From: a bacterium | GTDB taxonomy: Bacteria; Krumholzibacteriota; Krumholzibacteriia; LZORAL124-64-63 | Reading direction: 5' to 3' | Assembly: GCA_018652925.1 (NCBI GenBank) | Contig: JABIBH010000049.1 | Span: 1-6,268, forward strand | Length of the DNA: 6,268 nucleotides | In this document: positions 1-5,207 of the stretch, one piece after another | Numbering within the stretch: the first letter of the stretch is position 1 | Layout of the letters: each line of letters begins with the position of its first letter | Translations under genes and position numbers: made by a program | Notes under the pieces: model-generated | Told to the model about the DNA's origin: nothing | Databases searched by the model: none | What the model saw: the letters and a program-made list of their open reading frames with translations, nothing else

Positions 1-2
1 AG

Positions 3-248
3 AAGTTTTCCGCTGCAATTTCTGAAGGCACACGACCATCTACAACTCTCAGCATTGATACACCTGTGATAACTATGAACAAGGCAGAGATTGTTAAACG
101 GGGATTGGAACTTGAAGTGCCGATGCATATGTCATGGTCCTGTTACGTCGGGCAGGAAGAGGCGTGTGGTAAGTGTGAAAGTTGCATGTTGAGATTGCGT
201 GGTTTTGCAGCTGCCGGAGTTGTTGACCAGATACCTTATGCCAAATAG
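3..248 (+). CDS. queC: 7-cyano-7-deazaguanine (preQ0) synthase QueC, C-terminal fragment
   Basis: The gene enters from the left edge and only its last 81 codons are present, ending in TAG. QueC makes preQ0 from 7-carboxy-7-deazaguanine, ammonia and ATP, in the cytoplasmic pathway to queuosine (and in some bacteria to 7-deazaguanine DNA modifications). The visible part has the family's C-terminal signature: the stretch KAEIVKRGLELEVP, then SWSCY, then a cysteine cluster C-x7-C-x2-C-x2-C (CGKCESC) that binds structural zinc, then LRLRGFAAAG and a closing IPYAK. The N-terminal PP-loop ATPase motif lies outside the window. The ATG at 66 is internal, because the frame stays open and matches the family back to the window edge. 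The 3' end overlaps the convergent Kdo transferase gene by 13 nt. Identification is confident; which deazaguanine product it serves cannot be seen here. Confidence 0.93.
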   Translation, partial: KFSAAISEGTRPSTTLSIDTPVITMNKAEIVKRGLELEVPMHMSWSCYVGQEEACGKCESCMLRLRGFAAAGVVDQIPYAK

Positions 249-1516
249 CTTTTAATCATCGTTACACTTTTAGAGACCGAACCTGTTCTTGAGTCCAGAA
301 CTGAATAGGCAGCTTTACCACTTTGGTTACGTTTCTGATCATCATTTAGAAGATCATGAACAATTTCAAATATATTACCTTTGTCTAGAATAAACCCGCC
401 ACCAGAGTCTACCATTTCGCCAGCTTCTTCCGCGTTTTCAATTTTTGGTCCAAAGAGCACAGGTATTTTATTTGCTGCCGGTTCAAGAGTGCTGTGCACA
501 CCGGTGGTAAATCCTCCACCAACATAGGCGATAGTTGCGCAGTGATATATTTCTGCAAGGAGTCCGATTGAATCAACTACAGTAATTTGTTTTCCAATTC
601 CATCGTTCTTGAATTCCGACAAGGTTGTCACTGGGATATTGAGTTTGATGTCTAAGTGTTGGACAAGGTAGTCAATCTGTTCAGCAGTCGGCTCATGAGG
701 GACAATGATAATTTTTAGTTCAGGATTGTTAGACAGGAGTTTGGGAAAGACAGGAAACCAGAGATCGTATGCAGGTTGCCAGCTGCTTCCCAGAACCAGC
801 GTTTGCTTGCCAAAGTTCTTCAAAATTTCAACAGTTGGCCCATCGGCAGAATCATTGAAACGCTTGAGAACCTGTTCTGCTCGGGTGTCGCCAGTAACTG
901 TAACTTTTGCAGTTACTCCCATTATTTTAGTGAAACGGTCAGCGTCATTTTGGCTGCAAACACCAATTTCGCTGAATCTGTTGAATATATCACGCATCAT
1001 TGGTAATGAAATCTTGTTCAAACGAGCAGCAGTTTCAGGTAATGTGCCGGAAATTAGAAGCACAGGAACAGCAGCAGCTTCAGCTTCCAGAATCAGATTG
1101 GGCCAGCAATCATATTTAGCAAAGACAAGTACTGAAGGGTTCAGCAATTCAACCAACTGCTTCATGTTTGTCGGAGTGTCTAGAGGCAGGTAGTAATGCT
1201 TGTCACCAGCAGGATTGTTTTGCGCAAACTCATATCCTGATGAGGAAAAATGTGTGACCACAACTGGTCGGGATTCAGTTCTTTTAAGCTCTGCAATTAC
1301 AGGCCTAGCCTGTTCATATTCGCCAACACTTGCAGCATGAAACCAGATGCAGTTGTGCAACGATTGTGAGTCCGCTGCGATTTGTTTTCTTTGAGATGCA
1401 ATGCCGTCGGTTGCTTTTTGCAGTTTAACTGAATATTTGGCAAGAAACGGAACAAGCATGGCAATTGTTGGTGAGAGCCTGCGATATAGTTCAAGCAAAG
1501 CGCCTGGGCGTTTCAT
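236..1516 (-). CDS. waaA: 3-deoxy-D-manno-octulosonic acid (Kdo) transferase, GT30 family
   Basis: This 426-residue protein has the normal length for WaaA/KdtA, which transfers Kdo from CMP-Kdo to lipid A precursor on the cytoplasmic face of the inner membrane. A hydrophobic segment near residues 14-32 fits the usual N-terminal membrane anchor. WFHAASVGE (58-66) holds the conserved catalytic glutamate (E66). YYLPLDTP (108-115), KYDCWPN (134-140), GSSWQP (243-248), VPHEP (272-276), DSIGLLAEIY (315-324), YVGGGF (331-336) and HSTLEPAA (341-348) follow in family order. The K-Y-D-x-W form and the PHE form of the usual PRH motif resemble Bacteroidetes-type enzymes rather than enterobacterial ones. 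The ATG start is supported by GGAGGAG four bases upstream. It overlaps the TAA of the glycosyltransferase gene by one base, so the two are probably co-transcribed and translationally coupled. How many Kdo residues it adds cannot be told from sequence. Confidence 0.93.
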   Translation of the reverse strand: MKRPGALLELYRRLSPTIAMLVPFLAKYSVKLQKATDGIASQRKQIAADSQSLHNCIWFHAASVGEYEQARPVIAELKRTESRPVVVTHFSSSGYEFAQNNPAGDKHYYLPLDTPTNMKQLVELLNPSVLVFAKYDCWPNLILEAEAAAVPVLLISGTLPETAARLNKISLPMMRDIFNRFSEIGVCSQNDADRFTKIMGVTAKVTVTGDTRAEQVLKRFNDSADGPTVEILKNFGKQTLVLGSSWQPAYDLWFPVFPKLLSNNPELKIIIVPHEPTAEQIDYLVQHLDIKLNIPVTTLSEFKNDGIGKQITVVDSIGLLAEIYHCATIAYVGGGFTTGVHSTLEPAANKIPVLFGPKIENAEEAGEMVDSGGGFILDKGNIFEIVHDLLNDDQKRNQSGKAAYSVLDSRTGSVSKSVTMIKSYLA

Positions 1517-2478
1517 TATTCTCCTCCAACGGCTGTGAGCACACTTGCTGGAGTAATTTCAGTGAGGCAGGCTAAATCCTGGCGACGGCAGTCTTTTCGG
1601 CCTGCACGAGAACAAGGCCGACAAGTGATGTCATGTGTCAATGCGATTGAGTTTTCAAGCAATGGGAAATAACCAAACTGCTTTACAGTCGGGCCAAAAA
1701 TAGCAATTACTGGAGTGTTGGTTGCCTCAGAAAGGTGGAGCAGTCCGCTGTCATTTGTAATTGTCTGAGAACATTCACCAAGCAATCTGGCAACTTCAGT
1801 CAGAGGTTGGTTATTAATTATCTGCATTTTGGAGTTTGTTATTCTGGCAAGTGAACTGTTGCTGAACCATTGCATTTCCTGTGGGCCGAGAAACAATCGA
1901 ATGTTTTTATCATTGTGCAGAAGGTGTTGAATGACAGTGTCAAAGTTTTCAATTGGCCACTGTTTCGATTTCCACATTGCTCCAGGTGCGATAGCTATTG
2001 GTGCGTCGGCAGACTTGTTGTCCAGGTGTGCAAGCGGGGCAGAGGGTTTGACATTCTGTTCAAGCTTGCAAAATCGATCTAGTAGATGTGTTACTGGTGT
2101 ATCTGGATGCCTGATTCCAAACCTGGCTCTTGCAATTAAAGCGAATCGGCTGAAGGTGTCTTTTTTGAGAATGGAATCTGCGCGTTTGCCACTGAGTAAG
2201 AGCATCTGCTTACTGCGCAGAACTGAATGAGCATCGATGATTTTATTAAAAGATTTTATTTCGGCAGAATTGGCAGCAGTCAGTGGATTGGAAAGGTCAG
2301 GGGCAACAATTTTATCGACACCACTGAACTGCATGGCAAGGTCAGAAAACCGCTGCTTTGTTAAAAGAGAAATCTCGGATTCCGGGTGAGCATTTTTCAG
2401 GCCTGATAAAAACCAGCCACAAATACATAGATCGCCCAGAGCACCAAAACGAATAACAAGAGTCCTGTTCAACGCCAT
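1516..2478 (-). CDS. Glycosyltransferase family 9 (heptosyltransferase-like), LPS core
   Basis: A 320-residue cytoplasmic GT-B fold enzyme of family 9, the family of ADP-heptose:LPS heptosyltransferases. Near the N-terminus is LVIRFGALGD (7-16), the family's opening Rossmann strand and glycine loop. The C-terminal half has APGAMWKSKQWP (164-175), the donor-side TNDSGLLHL (241-249), then FGPT (261-264). A four-cysteine pattern follows (C286, C289, C297, C304), as in many GT9 proteins. Its place directly upstream of waaA, with a TAATG overlap, points to a sugar added to the Kdo inner core. Heptosyltransferase I, II or another sugar specificity cannot be assigned. The start is uncertain. ATG 2478 is used here, but AAAGGA abuts it with no spacing, whereas TTG 2472 lies six bases after that motif and would give a protein opening MNRTLVIRF. 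A TTG at 2487 has no ribosome site. Confidence 0.88.
   Translation of the reverse strand: MALNRTLVIRFGALGDLCICGWFLSGLKNAHPESEISLLTKQRFSDLAMQFSGVDKIVAPDLSNPLTAANSAEIKSFNKIIDAHSVLRSKQMLLLSGKRADSILKKDTFSRFALIARARFGIRHPDTPVTHLLDRFCKLEQNVKPSAPLAHLDNKSADAPIAIAPGAMWKSKQWPIENFDTVIQHLLHNDKNIRLFLGPQEMQWFSNSSLARITNSKMQIINNQPLTEVARLLGECSQTITNDSGLLHLSEATNTPVIAIFGPTVKQFGYFPLLENSIALTHDITCRPCSRAGRKDCRRQDLACLTEITPASVLTAVGGE
1521..1527 (-). promoter_or_regulatory. Strong Shine-Dalgarno of the Kdo transferase gene
   Basis: GGAGGAG on the minus strand lies four bases before the ATG at 1516. It is encoded by the last sense codons (Gly-Gly-Glu) of the upstream glycosyltransferase gene, so a terminating ribosome sits directly on the next start. 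It fixes the waaA start. Confidence 0.8.
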
Positions 2479-2508
2479 TCCTTTCAAAAACTAGAAGTAG
2501 TTGGTGTG

Positions 2509-2537
2509 ATGTTAGTCTTGTGCTTGCAGGGTGTCAA
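2509..2537 (-). promoter_or_regulatory. Predicted sigma70-type promoter for the GT9-waaA operon
   Basis: On the minus strand a perfect TTGACA (2537-2532) is followed after exactly 17 bases by TAACAT (2514-2509), a 4/6 match to the -10 consensus. Transcription would start near 2502, leaving a leader of about 24 bases before ATG 2478. It is the best promoter-like pair found in the window. Its -35 lies inside a palindrome. Confidence 0.6.
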
Positions 2538-2540
2538 GCA
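2521..2540. repeat. Palindrome TGCTTG-N8-CAAGCA, candidate operator
   Basis: An inverted repeat with perfect 6-bp arms (2521-2526 and 2535-2540) around an 8-base centre. The half-site centres are 14 bases apart, a spacing compatible with a dimeric regulator on one face of DNA. It covers the -35 of the leftward promoter and that of the weaker rightward one. It has no following T-run and lies between divergent genes, so a terminator is unlikely. No known regulator is recognised from the half-site. Confidence 0.4.
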
Positions 2541-2552
2541 AGGGGCTATTCT
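2524..2552 (+). promoter_or_regulatory. Weak candidate promoter for the CNNM-DUF1844-OMP run
   Basis: TTGCAG (2524-2529) and TATTCT (2547-2552) are separated by 17 bases. They match the -35 and -10 consensus at 3/6 and 4/6 positions. Transcription would start near 2559, about 34 bases before the TTG start at 2593. Position and spacing are right but the boxes are poor, so this is tentative. Its -35 shares the palindrome with the opposing promoter. Confidence 0.3.
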
Positions 2553-2577
2553 CTTGAGGTAGTTGTATGTTGTAAAT

Positions 2578-2583
2578 AAGGAG
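2578..2583 (+). promoter_or_regulatory. Shine-Dalgarno that supports a TTG start for the first CNNM gene
   Basis: AAGGAG lies nine bases before TTG 2593 and is the best ribosome site in the leader. The upstream in-frame TTG at 2563 has only a GAGG three bases away. No in-frame ATG occurs before the first conserved membrane residues. Confidence 0.65.
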
Positions 2584-2592
2584 ATTTCTCGA

Positions 2593-3810
2593 TTGGAACT
2601 TGGGTTACTTGTATTGCTGTTGTTGCTGTCGGCCTGTTTTTCAGGCTCGGAAACTGCTCTGTTTTCTTTAACAGAAGCCGATATGGCAGAGCTTGGTAAG
2701 AACAGTAGAGTAACTAAGCTTCTCCAAAGAACACATAGATTATTAGCAGCGATACTGGTCGGGAATCTGCTAGTCAACATTGTCGCCTCGGTATTGGCAA
2801 CCTCAATGCTGGTTGAAGCATTTGGAGTAAAGGGTGTTGTGATTGCGATTCCAGCCCTGACAATAATGTTACTGCTGTTTGGTGAAATTACTCCCAAAAT
2901 GATTGCACTCCGAAACAGACTTTTCTTTTCAAAGATATCCTCAATTCCACTTTTAATCTGGCTGATGATAATCAGGCCTTTGCTCGATGTGATTGAATGG
3001 AGCCTGGACAAGATGATGGATTGGCTCCCCTATGAAAAGGAGAGTGGTAAGCCGTTGACAATGCGTGAGTTGTCTGCTGCTGCTGTACTAGCTACTGAGG
3101 ATGGCGCTCTGTCTGAAGTTGAAGGTCGATTCCTGTCGCGATTGATGGAGTTGAAGGAAATTGAAGTTCAGGAAATAATGATTCCTCGTACTGATGTTGT
3201 TTCCTTGCGAGATACCATGACTCCTGATGAGGTTCTATCGATTGCAAGTGAAAATGGTTTTAATCGTTATCCGGTGACAAATGAAAATGAAGAAAAGCCG
3301 ATCGGGTTTTTTCACTTGAAAGATTTGCTGAAGGAAAATGTTGTATCGATAAATAATCTGGTGCGTGATGTGCTTTTTGTTCCAGAAACAAAGACAGTTG
3401 CATCGTTAATGAACGAACTTCAATCTGGAGCCAGACATATTTCTATTGTAGTGGATGAACATGGAGATTTTGTAGGGATAGCTACTCTTGAGGATTGTCT
3501 CGAAGTGATGACCGGTCCCTGGCAGGATGAGACGGATATACATGATGCCGAGATTGTAAAAATTGCCGACTGGAGCTGGCTGGTTGCTGGCAGCGCAGAC
3601 ATTCGAACTGTCAACGAGCAGTGTAATACCAGAATCGAAAACACCAGAGATTTTGTAACTGTTGCCGGATATCTGATGCAGGAACTTGGTAAAATACCTG
3701 CTGCAGGTGAAACAGTCAGAACCGACGAACACCACTTCACAGTATTGGAAATGGACAATAATAAGGTTGTCAGGATTCGTATACATCAACTCCGTCAGGA
3801 TGTGATGTGA
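2593..3810 (+). CDS. CNNM/CorC-type transporter with CBS pair and CorC_HlyC domain
   Basis: A 405-residue inner-membrane protein of the CNNM (DUF21)/CorC/HlyC family, whose characterised members export Mg2+ or affect Mg2+/Co2+ resistance. Domains run in the full classical order. The transmembrane CNNM domain (about 1-140) has SGSETALFSL (17-26), VGNLLVNI (56-63) and FGEITPK (96-102). A helical linker (about 155-190) is followed by CBS1, opening with the usual VQEIMIPRTDVVSL (192-205), and CBS2 (about 258-312) with HISIVVDEHGDFVGIATLED. The C-terminal CorC_HlyC domain is about 318-402. CBS pairs in this family bind ATP-Mg. The start chosen is TTG 2593, giving MELGLLVLLLLLSACFSGSE, the typical family opening, with AAGGAG nine bases upstream. 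TTG 2563 would add ten atypical residues. It overlaps the next paralogue by one base. Family is certain; ion specificity and direction are inferred. Confidence 0.9.
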   Translation: MELGLLVLLLLLSACFSGSETALFSLTEADMAELGKNSRVTKLLQRTHRLLAAILVGNLLVNIVASVLATSMLVEAFGVKGVVIAIPALTIMLLLFGEITPKMIALRNRLFFSKISSIPLLIWLMIIRPLLDVIEWSLDKMMDWLPYEKESGKPLTMRELSAAAVLATEDGALSEVEGRFLSRLMELKEIEVQEIMIPRTDVVSLRDTMTPDEVLSIASENGFNRYPVTNENEEKPIGFFHLKDLLKENVVSINNLVRDVLFVPETKTVASLMNELQSGARHISIVVDEHGDFVGIATLEDCLEVMTGPWQDETDIHDAEIVKIADWSWLVAGSADIRTVNEQCNTRIENTRDFVTVAGYLMQELGKIPAAGETVRTDEHHFTVLEMDNNKVVRIRIHQLRQDVM

Positions 3811-4814
3811 TGAATTTACTGACTGTTGCAATTGTTGCAGTTGCTTGTGTTTTAGGAAGCGCCTTCTGCTCCGGTATTGAAACCGGATTGATGAGTACCA
3901 GTAGGATCAGGATTTATCTTCGAGAGCAGGAGAAAAGAAGCAAAAGTCTATCACGTCTGAAAAAAATGCTGCTGAGAATAGAGGATCCAATACTCACAAG
4001 TTTGATTGGTACAAATTTATTCAATGTGATTGGAACCTCTGTAGTTACTGCTTATTTAACAACTTTGTACGGTACTAAAGGTGATCTTGCTGCTGCAACT
4101 GTAATGGCTATTGTGATAATAATTTTTGGCGAGATAATTCCGAAAGTTCTTTATCGGGAATTTCCAGAGTCTTTGACCACTCAATCGGTACCAACTTTAC
4201 GGCTGCTGATGATTCTGATGGTGCCATTGCGCTGGATCATGATGCAATATTCACGTTGGCTTGATTTTGTGTTGCCTGGAGAAAGCACTGGCTATGGTGA
4301 TGATATAAGTCGTGAAAAGATGGGACATATTCTGTCTGCCTATCAACCAGATAATATGGATCAGCAGTTCAAGGTTATAGCTAACAGGTGCCTGGCTTTA
4401 AGTAGTACTACAATTGAGCCTTTGACCAAGCAAATTGATAAAGCTGTTTGCCTAAAAGAAGATATGACCATGAAACAGTGTCGCGCCATTGCTGTTCTTT
4501 CCGGCTATAGCAGGTTGCCTGTTTTAAATAATGCAAAGCGACTTACAGGCTGGGTGTTGTCAAGAGATCTGTTGTTTCAGGATAAACAAGCTGAAGATAA
4601 ATTACCTGATGACATTATTCGCAAGGCAGTTCTGGTTCAGAGAGTTATGTCCCCATGGGATCTGTTTGAAGAGTTGCGTTGGCACAAACAGCAGATAGCT
4701 TTTGTTGTCAACATCCATGGTGATCCTACTGGCTTGGTAACTCTTGAAGATCTGCTTGAAGTTGTTGTCGGTAGTATTGAAGATGAATTCGATATCCAAC
4801 AAGTTGCCAATTAA
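3810..4814 (+). CDS. Short CNNM (DUF21)/CBS-pair membrane protein, paralogue of the preceding gene
   Basis: A 334-residue protein with the same CNNM membrane domain: SGIETGLMS (21-29), IGTNLFNV (66-73) and FGEIIPK (106-112). A CBS pair follows. CBS1 (about 200-256) is poorly conserved: the usual opening M-x-P-R motif is replaced by IEPLTKQIDKAV, although YSRLPVLNNAKRLTGWV is recognisable. CBS2 (about 270-325) is well kept, with IAFVVNIHGDPTGLVTLEDLLE. The protein stops shortly after CBS2 and has no CorC_HlyC domain, unlike its neighbour. The start is ATG 3810 in a TGATG overlap with the first gene's stop. GTG 3807 is an alternative, six bases after AGGA (3797-3800). Probably an inner-membrane divalent-cation transporter or a partner subunit of the first protein, since family members act as dimers; the heterodimer idea is inference. 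Confidence 0.87.
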   Translation: MNLLTVAIVAVACVLGSAFCSGIETGLMSTSRIRIYLREQEKRSKSLSRLKKMLLRIEDPILTSLIGTNLFNVIGTSVVTAYLTTLYGTKGDLAAATVMAIVIIIFGEIIPKVLYREFPESLTTQSVPTLRLLMILMVPLRWIMMQYSRWLDFVLPGESTGYGDDISREKMGHILSAYQPDNMDQQFKVIANRCLALSSTTIEPLTKQIDKAVCLKEDMTMKQCRAIAVLSGYSRLPVLNNAKRLTGWVLSRDLLFQDKQAEDKLPDDIIRKAVLVQRVMSPWDLFEELRWHKQQIAFVVNIHGDPTGLVTLEDLLEVVVGSIEDEFDIQQVAN

Positions 4815-4863
4815 GGCTGACTTGTGCAAATTGGCTGTGTTAATGTATCGAAAACAAACGAAC

Positions 4864-4869
4864 AAGGAG
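4864..4869 (+). promoter_or_regulatory. Shine-Dalgarno selecting the second of two tandem ATGs (DUF1844 gene)
   Basis: AAGGAG precedes ATG-ATG at 4872 and 4875, with spacings of two and five bases. The longer spacing favours 4875. The frame is open upstream to 4824, but those codons (GCVNVSKTNEQG region) do not resemble the family and contain this ribosome site. Confidence 0.65.
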
Positions 4870-4874
4870 TTATG

Positions 4875-5207
4875 ATGGCAGACAAGCAAATCGACAAGCA
4901 CGATGCAATTCTGATGGGATTGGTTATGAACCTGCAGAGCTCAGGTATGATGCAGCTCGGGAAAATGGTTAATCCTCATACTGGTGAGATGCATCGTGAT
5001 CTTGATGGGGCCAGATATACTGTTGATATTCTGGAAATGTTAAAAGTTAAAGTTGGCAGCAACTGTGACCCTGAAGTACAAAAGCTTCTTGAGCAGGCTG
5101 TTATGAACCTGCAGATGAATTATATGGATGAGTTGAAAAAAGGTGACTCTCCTGAAGAACCAGAAGAACCTGAAGCAGATGAAAAGGGCGAAAGTGCTGA
5201 ACAATAG
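4875..5207 (+). CDS. DUF1844 family protein
   Basis: A 110-residue soluble protein with no signal peptide or membrane segment. Residues 11-84 follow the DUF1844 pattern: hydrophobic AILMGLVMNLQSSGMMQLGK, then NPHTGE, then DLDGARYTVDILEMLKVKV, and finally VQKLLEQAVMNLQMNYM. The family is small, mostly helical and of unknown function, found in deltaproteobacteria, planctomycetes, acidobacteria and related Gram-negatives. The tail (91-110) is acidic and low-complexity, with a Pro-Glu-Glu repeat, and is probably disordered; such tails are common in the family. The gene begins 60 bases after the second CNNM gene, with no terminator seen between. It overlaps the start of the following secreted-protein gene by 14 to 29 bases. 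Membership is confident; no function can be given. The context suggests co-expression with envelope proteins. Confidence 0.87.
   Translation: MADKQIDKHDAILMGLVMNLQSSGMMQLGKMVNPHTGEMHRDLDGARYTVDILEMLKVKVGSNCDPEVQKLLEQAVMNLQMNYMDELKKGDSPEEPEEPEADEKGESAEQ
5151..5177 (+). repeat. Three 9-base tandem repeats coding Pro-Glu-Glu
   Basis: CCTGAAGAA, CCAGAAGAA and CCTGAAGCA follow in frame and code PEE-PEE-PEA in the acidic tail of the DUF1844 protein. This short array could vary in copy number. The start region of the next gene begins immediately after it. Confidence 0.7.

Noticed and set aside
705..1193. Plus-strand 162-codon open frame
   Set aside because: It lies wholly inside waaA on the opposite strand and shows no family motif. 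The waaA frame has clear GT30 motifs throughout.
2521..2540. The palindrome as a rho-independent terminator
   Set aside because: Arms are only 6 bp, no T-run follows on either strand, and it lies between divergent gene starts.
2484..3011. Minus-strand 175-codon open frame that would abut the GT9 gene
   Set aside because: It is antisense to the CNNM membrane domain, whose motifs are unmistakable, and its translation is low-complexity Ser/Asn/Ile without a recognisable fold. It would also cover the divergent promoter.
3406..3831. Minus-strand open frames of 141 and 112 codons
   Set aside because: Antisense to CBS2 and the CorC_HlyC domain; no motif and no ribosome site supporting them.
4815..4874. 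Possible promoter or terminator between the second CNNM gene and DUF1844
   Set aside because: TTGTGC at 4822 has no reasonable -10 at 16-18 bases, and no hairpin with a T-run was found. Co-transcription is simpler.
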